Notes under the pieces: generated by a model
Told to the model about the DNA's origin: nothing
What the model saw: the letters and a program-made list of their open reading frames with translations, nothing else
Database searches by the model: none
Shown here: positions 22,477 to 37,400 of the stretch, one piece after another
Numbering within the stretch: position 1 is the first letter of the stretch
Layout of the letters: every line of letters starts with the position of its first letter
DNA from: Ciona intestinalis
Taxonomy: Eukaryota > Chordata > Ascidiacea > Phlebobranchia > Cionidae
DNA: 64,000 nucleotides
Reading direction: 5' to 3'
NCBI RefSeq assembly: GCF_000224145.3
Contig: NC_020175.2
Location: 3,300,381 to 3,364,380, forward strand
Made by a program: the position numbers and the translations under genes

Positions 22477-25400
22477 ATGCAGCAAGGATTTGTTCATCCC
22501 TCACGCGCACATTTTATTAAACCTTCAAGCCAGAAATCAAAACAACCGGTAAGATACCTGTATCAGTTTTACAATAATTGAATTTAAAAAAAAATAGTTA
22601 TATATCCTCTTAATAAGCATTTTTGCCAGCAGCCAGTCTGCAAAGTATGGCAAGTGCACGAACGATTTAGGAGATGCACGCCAATTAATTTAACAAAAAA
22701 AAAATGTATTAAATTAAATAGGATTTCCTAATGTGGCTTGGAAATGTACGTGCTTTGCCTGCAGATTTTCGATAATAGCACGGGCGCACGCAAAAAAGTA
22801 TATTTTTGCGAGATCTTATCAGGAACTGTCATACTCTGCAGACTGGGCCAGCAGTAGTACTGTAACATATCAAAGTAAATCTAAGCCTTGTAACGTATAT
22901 CTGTAAAATATTATATATAAAATAAAGTAGACAATACCTAAAATTAACTTATTTTCTTTTAAAACCAGTTGCGGTCGGCTTTATCTAAGCGCCACCATGC
23001 TACGAAAAGGCCACCGGCTGTGGTAGAGAGCACTAAACCAAACGAAGACGATCTTCTGGTCTTTGGTTATGCAAGCAAGCTGTTCCCACCAGACAAACAC
23101 TCGGCCTCAGTTGCGAAAAATTTGCACCTAATCAAATGGAATGAAGATGGTCATGCCAACATCTTGATTGATAGGTTTGTGTGAACATTTTTCCAGCTTT
23201 GCCTACTGGGTTTGGTTTTAAGTTTACAGTGAATTAGAAGCCAAAGAGTAAACGTATGCTTCATAATCATGAAGTTTCAAGTGAGAAAATGTCTTGTTCG
23301 TAAGGTAAGTCTCTTCAGATGGAATGTTTTTTAACTTCGTTTTGATGTCTCCAAAATATCTTGCCCAGGTATCAAAAGGTAAACAAAAACAAAATGTAAT
23401 TTTTGTGGAATTCTGAATACTTAGTTTAAAATACCTTGAGAATTAAGCTTAATGTTAATTAATAACTTCTTCCTAATGTTAATTTGTGTCTAGTAATCTA
23501 ACTTATAACCAGTTTATAGTAGACTCGTGTGTAAGTTAGATTTACAGTTCTATTTGTCTGTATTCAAGTATTATTTTCCGAAATATTCATTAGAAATTAT
23601 TTTTCAGGTGTAAATATTGGTTTAGTTCGTCCATGTAATATTTTCTAAATAATACGTTTGTTTCAGCTTCAGGTTTTTTACATTTATTTTCAACTACTCT
23701 TATGCATGTTCTAGGTTTAGCTTAGGCCTATATTAAAAAGATTTCCATATACTCCATATATTTATATATATGTATATATATATAACATTAACATATATAT
23801 AAATATAATAGGTTTTAATTTTATAAACAACTTTTTGTTGTGGTTTTTACATTATCTAAACCAATTGCTGTATCACTGTACTTGTAGGCAGTCTTTTATT
23901 TAATTTTAAATTTATCTTTTTATGTTTAAATATTATATATTTATATATATATATATATATATAGTTTGAAAATTGTTACAATGACGCGTAAGTGTGAGCT
24001 ATACAATGAGACACATTGCATGCTGTGTCAAACTATAGCGCGGTATTCATATTGTTTATTTATATAAAATAAACTATTGTGAATATATTAATATATGGGT
24101 AAGTAAAAGTAACAAGTGTTTAACAAAAAATGTGAATACTTTATGTCTTGTTGTTTTGCAGCGATGTAAAATGCAAATTTCTGTTATTTAGTAGTCTTTT
24201 TCAAGTTTTTCTGTAAAAAATATGTGTTTTTTTGTTTTCTCCATGTTTTTTCTTACCACTCGGTGTCTCTGTTGCGTGAAACTAAAGATACGACTGTCGC
24301 GCTTCACTTCACGACCTCTCGGAGTTTGATGGAAACTCTTGGAATAAAAAGCACCAGGTGAAGGAAGTGAACTGTTGTTCATACACATAGTCATACCACT
24401 TGCCTTGGTTTCCAATCCTTGCCAAATTCTAGAAACCATGGCGTGCTGCGGGACCCCACCCACATAGAACAGAATGCCTAGGTTTACATGCAAAATTTCT
24501 TTAATAAACATACAAATTTAACTTCAATTCAGTAAATTTCTTGGTATGACCATTAATACTGGTGTGCAGATTTGTGAGAAACTTCTAAGTATCTGTTAAC
24601 AACAGTCTAACTACTGCATCAGGGCCAACACAAGTCCTAATCCCAGGTCTTCTGCTAAGCTGTTGTAGGACCTTACCCATATAGAATAGAAGCAGATAAA
24701 AAAATTATAAACAATTGTGTAATAAAACAAGATAAAAACACTGTGCTACGCGACTACGTCACTGGTCTAATCGTAATTAAACATCACAAAAATCGATTCA
24801 AGAAATATTGAAGTTTATGTTTTGCTCTCAGTTATCTGAGGAAGAAGTGAGATTGGAAACTTATTTAGATGATGAGAGATACCGAGCTCTGCATGTAGAA
24901 GAACTGGAAGAAAATATAAGACAAGGTTGGTGACTTGCTGTGTTGGAATATATTATTGTAGTTTTAAAATTCTTGCATGTTTCGTGTTAAGTAATCGGTC
25001 AATCACTGTAAATATAAATATATTATATATATATTTATACTTTTTAAATGTGGTTTTGTTGCTAAAAGTTGTACTGCTGAAGAAACCAAGTATAAAAAGT
25101 CACTATCATGACTAATTCAACTAAGAAATACAAACTATATGGAAAAAAGACCAATTTATAAGCTACTGACTACCCTATTCATTATCAGAGGAAGAATTAA
25201 AGAGACTTCATGCTGTAATCAACGAAACTCCAAGCTCAAAGTTCAGTCAGGTCCAGTTTCGTTATGACAATGATAACAGTGATCAAGAAAGTCAAAAAGA
25301 TCGTTACAACCCGTGTGATCCCACTAATGATGAAGAGGAGGTTGATGAGAAACCTTTTTTTGCTCCCGCATCACTTGCTGTTCCGGAAGAAATGGAAATC

Positions 25401-28400
25401 GTAAGTTATTGGTTATTACCCATGTCCACAAAAATTCGATAATTAACTCGGAAAATTCGATAACTAACTCGGATAATTAACTTTTAGCGTTAATGTGGGC
25501 TACGATAATTACGCACTAAGTGAAAACACACAATTGCAATTTGCATCATATCATGTATGGCAGATGAAATATCCTGTCACCATGCTATTTATAGTTTGTT
25601 CTGTATGTTTGATTATATTGGTCAATGTGCTTACCAGACACTGATAGAGACACTGTCTATTAGTGATAGTATATGTATATAATAACCATGTAATTCAACA
25701 AGCAGTACTAAACAATGTCCAGCTCATGCCTTTTACTGTAAGGTTGTAAATGATTATTTAATTTACCAACAAGTAACAAGTAACATATGTTTCACTTTTT
25801 AAATATAAATTTAAAAGCCTTAAATTGTAGGTGGGTTAAGTTCTTGTCAAGACCTGGGATTTGGGCCAGATTTGGCCTATTACCCAGATTTGGTACCTGT
25901 GGATTAGGCAAGATAAATATAATTTAAAGCCTTCATCCACCTGTATAGCTTACCACAATATACCATTACAGCCAGCCACTGAGAAAATGCATGCGATTAT
26001 TGAGAAAACGGCAAAGTTTGTCAGCAAACAAGGAGCACAGATGGAAATTGTATTAAAAGCAAAGCAATCTTCCAATTCACAGTTTCAGTTCTTGCAGTTC
26101 GGCCATTACCTTAACCCATATTACAAACATATTGTAAGTATTTTAATCTAGTAATTGTGAATTATTTTTTTATCTTAATCAATATAGCAAATGCAAAATA
26201 TGTTAAAGAATGTTTATACATTTTAATTTTTATGTTTCTTTTTATAAATATATATATATATTGTATATATATAGTAGGGTGGGGGGAGATGGGAAGCCTT
26301 TTTATTCTAATTTCTCATACCTTTTAGTAGTAAACTAAGAAAAATTGAAAAAATATAAAACAGTAACCTCATGGATAGACCGTTGCTATTTGTGCAAAAC
26401 ATGATGTTTCCTGTACTTCCCCACACTAGTATATATATATATATAGTTTTTTTAGTTTTTTAATTTCATATTTTGAATATGATGTACATGTACGTAATAC
26501 TATGTACTGTACTAAACAATGTACGGTTTAAGAATTTTATAATTCTTGTTTTAATAAATCTCAGGTAACGAGAATAAAAGAAGGAAAATATAATCCTGAG
26601 GTTCAAGAAACTAAAGATAAGTCTGAAGCGGAGGTGAGTGGGAAGTTCATTTAAAGTAATACTACATTAACTACACTTCCAAGGGTTGGCACTTAAATTG
26701 CAAGTGTCTATGTCAAGTCAAGTCCACATAGTTTTAGAATAAAAATTACTTGATTTTGTTTTTAAGATAAAAATTTCCCTATTATAAATTGTCTTTATTT
26801 TCATGTGTTTGATCTCATATACAAACTTTTGTCCCATGGTCCATTCAGAATGCCACAATGGTTAGCCTGTCTGTCTTTAACCGAATGGTTGAGGGTTCAA
26901 GCCCTGTCGCTGCAAAGCTATGGCTTATGGGCATATATATGTCTTCTTTGGCACGGCACGTCACTAATAGGTTGTCTAATTTGTCAGCCATATATAAAAC
27001 ATCACTTACAACTTACATGCGTGGTAACGCATAAGCAGGCACGAGGTGTGTAAAACATAACACTTGTGTTTTACTTTTTAACGACTGGCGTTTTCAAGCC
27101 ATGTGAAAATAAAGCAAGTTACATTCTTTCAATTTTGATGCAGGAGTCCGATAGTGGAAGTGATGATGACAGTGAAGGAGGAGGATACTTGCATCCAAGT
27201 CTCTTTGCTGCAACTCACAAGAGCAGGGAAGCAGAGAACTTGGAGAAAACCAAGGTCAAAATGATTCCCACATATTCCATTGTTATTACCCTTAAATCTG
27301 CTATGTTTAAAATTTTAAAGTTTAGTTTTAGCAGCTAACATGTATAGTCTGCAAGTTGTGCAACAACAGTGTTAATACTTTTTTTTTCAAAATTTATCCA
27401 CTATTCCTACCTTAAAACAACATTTTTGTTTAACAGCTTATTTGCTTGCTTACTCATATTTAATCACAGTATTTAGAAAATTAAAAATTTCATAAAGCTA
27501 ATATGGACCAGACGTTCTTTACCAAACAATAACAGAGAATAGGCATAGTTAATAATTTAATATATTCATAAGTCTTCAAATTCAGTTAATACTAATAGGC
27601 TAGTAGTTAAATGCTAACCATAGAATTATATTTTCAGGCTATAAGGACAGTAGACCCAAACCACCCCTTAGCTAAACTCATTGAAAAGGGGAGAGCAGCA
27701 AATGCAGTAAAGCAACATCAGAAGATGGCGGAATCTATGCAGGATTATTATAAAAGCAATAACACTGCTAATGGTAAGTAATTAGAGCTTTTTAATTTAA
27801 TCGTTAATTTTTTGTGTCTATATTTTGTTATATGGGTAAGGTCCTTGAGGGTTTTAGGCCAGATTTGACCCATTACCCCAACAGCTTTGTACGTCCGAAA
27901 GTGAGTGCTTGCTATAGTAAATCCTTTTTTGATATATTCATATTTAACCTGGGTTTTAGGCCAGATTTGACCCTTTACCCCAACAGCTTTGTACGTCAGA
28001 AAGTGAGTGCTCGCTATAGTAAAGTCCCTTTTTGATATATTCATATTCCGCCTCAAGCGTTCTGACCAAGTCCGAATTCGGACTATATCTGCGTTTTGTG
28101 AGCATCATGTTTATATTCAAGGAAACACAAATGCAGAAACCACAAACGCAACACTCCCCCCTTTCATGTCAATGAGTGGCCACACCACTTCTATACAACA
28201 GCCCACCTCCACAATACAGAGTGAAGATACTAGCCACACACAACGTTATATAACTACTGCTGTGCAAATTGTTCCGCCACCCCCAGATTTACAACCTGTT
28301 GTAGAAAATATTGCCAGGTATGTGGTTTTTATACATACAGGGTTCGGAAAGTCACTTAGCACTGTTTTAGTATATTTTTTTAGTTTTTTTTATTTAAATT

Positions 28401-31400
28401 TTTTAGTTTTTTTTTACAAATAAAAATTATTAGGGGCTTTGTTTAAGGTGTTCAGAAACAAAATAAGATGTGTTCAAGTCCCAAGTTGATGCTAATGGGG
28501 GTCAATTTTAAAACAAGTTATAACTGTCATTCATATTTACCTCCTGGATTCTAATCTAAAACATGTTTGTTAATAAATATGTAGATGTTATAACGACTGT
28601 CGTTTTCCGGGCCATGCAAGGATAGGGCAAGTTACATTCATTGATAACTTACATATAGAAAGATGGGACACCTTTTGATTCTATTTTCTCTACCTGATTG
28701 GTAGTAAACAAATATTTATAAAACCGCATCCTCATGACTCCCATAGACCGTTGTTAATTGTTTAGAACACGATTAGGATATTTGGGTATTATGTGCCAAA
28801 GGTGTCCCATCTTCCCCCACCCTACTATATAATACTTTATAAAGTTTCTAACTTAAATAAATTTATTTTTACAGGAGAGTAGCCATGGAGGGGGGTGGGT
28901 TAGAAGCAACTATTTTTACCACTAACCCCGTCACCTTCGGCTTCCTAAACCCAACCCATGAGCTACACCCATATTATCACTACCGTAAACTTGCGTGGGT
29001 GAAACACCTTTACCCCGACCCCACTGCCCAGACCAAACCCCAATTCAGAGGGTAAGTACAGGCGTAAATATTTTCTGCGAATCGCGGTTTTCAGACTTTT
29101 TCAGTCAAAATGTGTGGTATTTTAGAATACACGTCGTATTGTCATAGCTAGCTATTACCTGCGTTGCATTTAACGGCCCCCAGACCCTTGCTAGAAGCAT
29201 TTTCACACATTTTAAAAAACTCTTTTTCATTCCTGTAGGTAATATTCTGTAAGTAATATATACATTTGGGTTAAAATTAATTATAGCAACTATTTGACCT
29301 CTAGTAACCTTGACCCAATGTAACCTTTCCTCACCAGGTGTGAACAACCAATCAGAAATAAGTGAAGACACACAGCAAGAACAGGTTCAACATTTGATAA
29401 TTTTTTACCTAAAAAAATAATGTTTTTTATGTTTTATTCATTAAAATATACTTCACGTTCACAGTACTGTAAAAATTTGCCCCTCGGTATAAAAACGTTA
29501 GTTTTATGATACCAGTGTTTCGTCTGCCATTATAAATAGAGGAGGATATTACATGTTAAATACTGTTCAATATTCTGTTAAAATTTACCCAGTGAATTTA
29601 AAGTTTTACCATTCAATATTAAAATATAACCACCTAATTTAAAAATTTAACCACTTTTTTTTAATTTTTCCGCCGAATTTTAAAACTTACCCGCTGATTT
29701 CAAAAACTTAACCACTTAATTTAAAAATTTACCCACTGAATTTAAAAGTTTACCCCTAATTTCCCAGGAGCCCACCCCTGCCTTGCCCATCTCTTTTTCC
29801 ATCAAGCCTCGTAACGAGATAACCAAAAAGCCCATTATGACATCACAAACCACAATGATGTTAAAGGGAAATGATAGCGAAGACGAGACAGAAGTGGAAA
29901 ATCAACAAGAAAAAGGTAAAACTGTGCTTGATGAATGTATGTTACTTATTTATCCTCGCATGTTGGGCCAACGACAATCAATAACTCAATGTAATACAGA
30001 TTTTCTGTTTTAATGAATATATGTAACTAATTTATTCTCGCATGGTGGAGCAACAACAGTCGTTACAACACAAAAAGAAAACGACAGTCTTACTTGGATT
30101 ATATATGTAACTTATTTATCCATGCATGGTGGGGCAATGACAGTTGTTATAACACTGGTTTTCAATTTTAATAAATAAATCAAACTTAATTATCCTTGGA
30201 TGGTTGGGCAACCACAATTGTTTTAATTCCATACGTTTAAGCCCAAATTGAAATGATATAACTATGGAAAGGGGCCAATTCTGACCAAAATTCTAGAAAC
30301 CATGGCATGCCATGCTACGGTACCTCACCCACTTGGAATAAAAATGATAAAACTAAAATAATAGTAAAAGGCTACTGGTAGATGACCAAACCACACCAAA
30401 TTTGGGACAGGACCAAGGGATCCAAAAGCTCTGCTATTTTGCACGTAATGTATTAAAACAAATGTGTTCTACAGGTCCAGAAACTGTTATAACTGTTAAA
30501 TCGTCTAAGAGAAAGTTCACAGAAGAATATGAACCACCTCCTGTGAAAATTACTAAGACAAGTAAGTAGATATTGGAATAAGAGACTGACGATGCCATTT
30601 AAACGAAATATACTGTGGGGTAAGATGGGACACCTTTAGCACATAATATCCAAATATCCTGATTGTGTTTTAAACAATTAACAACGGTCTATGGGAGCCC
30701 TAAGAATATGGTTTTAGAATTCTTTGAGGGTTCTTTGTTTACTACTAAATGGGATGAGAAAATAGAGTAAAGAGGTGTCCCGTCTTACCCCACCATACTA
30801 TATATATTTTTTATTATGCCATTGGTTGCACTTGGTTTTTGTCTATCAAGTTTTTGTTGCACCAGATCTTGCAAGTTAAAAGTTTTTTACTCTTGGATTG
30901 TTTTAGCATTTTTTAACCATTTTTTGTGGGCTTTATTAAGTATTTTTCCGTGATATGGTACTGTAGTCAAGTCACATGTTACCAGCTATTTTTTGCAATA
31001 GTTTTAACCCTACATAAAAAAATTGTAAAAAAAATCACCTACGTTTTTTTGTTCATTTTATGTCTAGGTTTTTTGCATCTATATACCATTTCTGCTTTAA
31101 AAGTTTTTAATTTTTTTTTTATTTTAAGTCAGTCATTTATTCCAGAGATAACATATTTCTTCTTAATTTTTTTCAATTATTTTTTATTTAATATTTTTTT
31201 CTATTAAGTCTCAAAAGTGTTCCTAAAGTAAAGTCCGTGCATTCTACCCATTTGGGTAATGCTTGGGGGGATTCCCTTGTTTCCCCCCTGGGTGAGGGTG
31301 GGCTCATAGGTCCCAGGTCCTGGCACCTTAGTGTGCGCTGTCGAGAACCGGGGCGTCGCCGACCTGTAAATATATAGTGACGTCACAAAGCAATTTACTG

Positions 31401-34400
31401 GGCAACAATGTTATTATAGTAGGGTGGGGGAAGATGGGACACCTTTTTATTCTATTTTCTCGTCCCATATGGTAGTAAACCAAAAACATTGAATGAATTA
31501 TAAAACTGTATTTCCACGACGTTGTTAAATTGATGAAACACGTTATTTTGATATTGTGTGCTAAAGGTGCCCCATCTCCCCCACCCTACTATATAACGTT
31601 GGCCATTAAAATGCGTTCAAACCTAAAACACGAAGATACCGCGTATCGTGTAGCAGGTGTCGAAGGGTCATAGGATCCCGGTGGTGGTCCCTCATGCGGT
31701 TTTAAGTTGCTCGACGGAAAGCGCTTGGATTGGCTCCTGCAAATAAACGCGTGTGTAACGGAATTTCTAATCATTGTAATCATTGAATAGCGGGTTAAAA
31801 CATCTATTTAAAAAACATGTAGCGCGTTTATCTCTGTATATTTAATCATTTTTAAGACTTTCTCAGCGCGTGAGTTCTTAAAGTGGCAAACCAACATAAA
31901 ATAAAAATGTTAATAAGGATAGATATACTCGAATGTAAAGGTACCACCACCAAGTTGAAATAAACACAATCATTTTGATTTTTCGTTAGTATGCCTCTTT
32001 AAAATATTAATCTAATCAAAAACTACGTAGGCGTTTATTGGCGTACAAAATCTTGACAAAAACCACAATCGTTGTGATTTTTCGTTGATATGCCTCTTTA
32101 ATCTAATATAAAATGTACTTAAAGCGTTTATCTGCGTAACACCTAGTATCTGTTTCAAACATAAAACCTGCTGAATTCATATATTATGTCAGGATGGCAG
32201 CATTAGCCATGTAAATATAGCTATTAACGAATGAATGAATAAAATTTATTTCGTCTCTTCGGTCACGATAACGAGGAACGGAAAAGTTTACAAAAGCGAA
32301 AGTATGGGTAGTAACGGTAAAACAACAGTTATTTTTTTGATAAAAAAGAAAGAAGTAATTTCTTGGATTAAACGCGTGACCGCCTTGACCGTTACACCTT
32401 ATCACCAGTCTCCTAAGTTAACTAGTAGACACAATATTACTAATATCACCTGAAAGCGCTGCTTAAACAACCCTGTGGTCGCGTCGATTTTGTCGAGTTA
32501 TTTTCACCAGTTGTGTTGTAACGCCAGGGCGGTACGTTCAAGTCCTTGTCCTGCAAAATAAACATGTAGGTTAAAATGGCCATATATATAACTGTAACAC
32601 AGAGAATAAGGGTACACAACTAGCATAGCCTACTATGATATAATATGGTAGCATTGGTAGGTTAGCAGGCCATACTACGTGTAGTTGAAAGCAGTAGCGT
32701 TGCATCGCATGTGCAATTATGGCGCCCGGATAACGGCCGGCTTTAACATATTACGGGACCGGCGTTCGGTGCTCGAAGCCGCTACTGTTGTGGGCTCGCG
32801 TTTCATTGTGTAATTTACTTAACGGCCACTGATTTAACTCAAAATTCACTGAAGTATTATCCAATGCTTGACAAATGAAACGGACAATTACCAACAAAGT
32901 TACATACGCGGCAACTCGTAAGCTGGCTGAAGGTGCTTTTATATAAGCGGGCAAAAAATGTATAACTGCTGTGTTATAACGCTTTTCCACAACGCAAGGT
33001 TAAATAAGGAACATTCGTTGATGTAACTACTCAATTCGAACCTGGAATCCAGGCGGTGTCCTCGCCCGTCCAGAGCTCTTAAATGAACATGCCGCTCTTC
33101 GTCGTTTCAGTTGTTTGATAAAGTCGTTATGTTGGTACAAGCCAGGTAGAAGCATAACCCCATTTTGTGCGACCCCCGGCTCTCTATTTCGCCCCTGACC
33201 TGTAAATAATAAGGCTAATAAAACTGCTATATTATAAAACATAAAGTAGTATAGAAAAAAACAAGTCTAAATTTTATGACTGGACACCCAGACCCAATAT
33301 ATAAAACCAGTATTACAAGAAATATGGTGTTTTACAATTATACATATCTTCTGTCTTTTCTCTTAAGGTGGTTCGAATCTCGGCGTCGCTACATTCCGTA
33401 AAATAAACCTAAACAATGTTAATTCATCGCTTTTAAACTCCTGTGAGAACAAGCATTTTAAGAGTTATGGGTTCGAATCTCTGGGTCGCTACGTCCCTTA
33501 AAACGAAACTAAATAAAGTTTAATTTGCCGTCTCCGAACACTTGCGTAAAAACAAGCAAAATTAGTGTATTTTACAATTATACACATTTTCTGCATTGGC
33601 CTTAAATTCCGGGTTCAAATACCAGCCTCGCCACTTTCCCACCTGCGAAGTTATACGTCGCTTGTATCGGGTTCATGCTACCTTCGTATAAGAAGTCTCT
33701 ATACTTATAATGTCCGGGCACTGGTGTTTCTTTTACGAACGCTCTCCACCATTCTCGTTCTGTAATTGAAGCTTCATAATCGTCTCGTGGATCCTGGAAA
33801 TATGACCCGTTTAACTTACATGTTTCTCAGCCAAAAAAATGTTATATGCGTGGTAATACGCACAAATTTATATGCGTGGTAACTCGTAAGCTGGCACTAG
33901 GTGTATGAACACTCGTGTTACAACGACTAGCGTTTACCGGCCACGAGGATAAAGCAAGTTACATTTATTCATTCATTTATCATATTTGATGTGATAGTGA
34001 AATCGTAAAATGCTTATTTCCGTTATTCTGAACCATTTTTTTAATGAGTAATTTTATACGGCGAAACACGTTATCGGATTTAGGATTTAACCTGGATTTT
34101 ATTCATTACCCACAAAAATTACGCATAACTGAAAACTAGACCGAAATCACTTACATTTAAAGTAACTAATAGTAATAGATATACCAGCACCTAGGTATGC
34201 GTTGCTCACAGCAACGTAAAATAAGCACGTATTAGATGAACTACTACAGTTATAATCGATTCAAATGTACTCGAAATAAATTTTAATAAGATAGAAATAG
34301 TTTTGAAGTACATACGCGGGCCAGTATAGTCCTGAGCTTAAAGGTTAATTTAAAGAGTCAAAATTTGTATTTTAAAATCACCACTGCTTTATATAAATGA

Positions 34401-37400
34401 ATCATCGAAACACTGGTCTAGGTTCGAATCCCAGAGTAAACACTCACCGCTCTTCCTTTTGTATAAGCCGAGTAAACTCTCTTTTGCAACAAATCATCAA
34501 TGCGTGTCGGTACTTTAAACGTCACGTGACTCGCTTCCTTCTTACTGGCTGCCGCTTTGCTGACGTCACCAAGTCGCGCTCTGCTCTGATTGGCCAGTTT
34601 CCGTACACTTGCGACGTCATTCATACTTTTTTGTCTATTACTACCAAAACTATAGTAGAGAATAGAATTCCATATTAGTTTTTTTGTGGGCTTTTCACCT
34701 CATCATGAGTTCATAAACGTCGTTGTTGCGTCATAATACCACATAAACGGAATTGCCCTTGNTAATATAGCTTACGTATTACGCTTGTCTGACATAATAA
34801 AACTTTTTGGGTATACCTTTTCGGGTGCATTAGTTTAAATATAGTAACAAAGACAACCGAATACACATTTTTATACACTTAACCCAAACCTTTTTCTTTA
34901 TATATATTTTATAAATTAAAACGTATATACCCCTAGTTCCAGCAACGGTACCAATCGTACCTGAAAACCTACCTATCCCTGCCCCTACCGAGTCCCAGCC
35001 TGCCCCTGTCGTCCCAGCACCCATAGCCCCACCGTCCAGTTTCACAGCAGTGACCCCTAGCGGCGAGGAAGCCTCCATCGCCACCTTGCGACAGAAACAA
35101 GCGGCTCGTCGCGCGAAGGCTCTGCTGTTCCTCAACGCTAAAAAGAAACTCCAGGTAAAAATTATTACCACCGTTGGCGTATGTGTTATATGCAAGACAC
35201 TTAACAGAAAATGCTCCAACCGAGTGGTCACTTGATATGGTTTCAAATTATCAGCTATACATTAAAAAAAAATCAACTCTAAAAATAAGGAAAAAAAATA
35301 TTTTAATAAACCTATAGTAAAATAAACCGTGTTATAACAAATACACCGTAGGAGCAAGAAAATGGGTCTAAAGGAACACCTGAACGTAATATAACAGCAT
35401 CAGCCGCCACGGAAGATATATTCGATTTATCTAATCCATCATCGCCCGCAACTGTGGATTCGGTAAGCTTATATGTTTGCCCTTTAGATAAATAATTTAC
35501 ATTTAATGTATTTCGTTTTTAGTGTGTATTTTGTTTTTAGCATAGGAATTTCCGAAAAGCTTTGTTCTATTCTATTCAACATGGGTGAGGCCTTCGAGGT
35601 GCCAGAATGTAGGTCAGTATTGGCCCTTAAAAAAAGCTCTCATTTGCGCCCGATACTGACAATCTCGTGAAAGTGAATTCCGTTTTTAAGTACCTAAAAC
35701 TGTTGCACTGTACAATTATTATTTAATGTAAACCTGTGGCGGTACATTTGTCAAAAAGTAATGCATATGTTTTCTAAAACGTAACATATAAGTATATTTT
35801 AGCGTAGTCAGGAGTATGACGACAACCTGACGTAGAGTAAAAGGAGAAAATCCTACTGGATTTTGATTATCAATTCCACGTAAATTCTTGTTTCTAAATT
35901 TTCGCTTCTTCACAGCCATCGAGGACCGCTGAAAAAGAGGGGGAGGTCTCACGTCCTAAACGGACCTCAAGGTTCGATATTCTTCCCAGGGGTATGACGT
36001 CACTTCCGCTTGCCGTGACGCAACATCCGGTAATGAGCGCGGGTCCCACACCTGGTTACCTAAGTTCAAGGTAACTACCAAAAACTTTTGAAAAATATAT
36101 AAAGTACTGGTGTAAGTGTAAAATAAGTACGGTTTACTAAATCGAATATTTAGTTCTGTGGAGTGAAATGGGCAGCGTTAGGTAAGACGGAATATGGATA
36201 CCTATATGGATAACGTGAGCTAAATCGTTTAACACTGTGGGGTAAGATGGCTACCATTTGGCTTTTGGACATTATGTCCCATATTTCCTAATCGTTTATT
36301 TAACAATAACTAACGCTGTTTTACAGTCGTAAGAATTCAGTTACCGAATTTATAAATATCCTTTGTTTGCTACTAAAGGGGACCATAAAATAGATTAAAA
36401 ACTCATCGTACCTTAACCTACTATATACAAGTGATTTCGCATTATTACGTAGGCATGACGTCACAAAAACCTCGCGTGACGTCACCCCTGTATCAACACG
36501 TAGCGACGACGGTGATGTGCCGAGTGCTTATAGGGTAGAAAACGAACCCGCTAGGCGGAGTAGAGAGCGGGACCGACGTAAATCGAGGTAATGCTTGGAA
36601 TACTGGTGTGGGGCATGGCCAACTATGATGGGCATTATAGTAGGCTTTGTAATATATGATATAGTAGTCTATGTAATGTATATTGGGGGGGGAGATGGGA
36701 CACCTTTTTATTCTATTTTCTCGTCCCATTTTGTAGTACACCTTTTCGTTCTGTTTTTAATATTATGATACATCTATAAAATGCAGTCTAATTACGTATT
36801 TAAGACTGTGCTTTTAAACTTATCTATATCAAAAACGTTATTTTTATTGCAACGTCTCGTCTATTTTACGTTATGCCCGGTGGCAAAAGTAACAGAATAT
36901 CTATTTTTTTTTAATATTATATTTTTCATTTTTAACAGATCTTCAAGTCGACGTCACAAACATCGTAGCCATGACTACCGACGTCACTCTGACGATGATC
37001 GCTCGCCGTCCAATCACAGATCGAGCAGAAGGCAAGTTGTTTTTGTCGCCATTTTTACAAATTTTGTTTTCAACCTTACGCTATTTTTTTTATTGCAACG
37101 TCATTTTTTATTGTAATGTCATTTTTTGTTGTTCCTCATCATTTTTTATTGTTACACTTTGCATTTTTACGTAATACAGGTACTCTCGTAAGACGGAATC
37201 ACGTGACAGTAGTAAAACTTCGAAGAGGAAAAAAGAGAAAAGGAGACGTAAATCTAGATCAAAATCCCGGAGGTGAGTTTTGGCCGCTTTAAACTCGCTG
37301 GGCCTCGAACCGGGTACCGCCAAATCTTAGGTTCCCAATATATAGTAAATTACTGTGGGGTAAGATAGGATAGCTTTAGAACATAATATCCAGATATCCT

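Noticed and set aside
31589..31783. STPG-like ORF as a stand-alone gene
   Set aside because: It is exon 5 of the six-exon STPG4, shown by matching phases and motif order.
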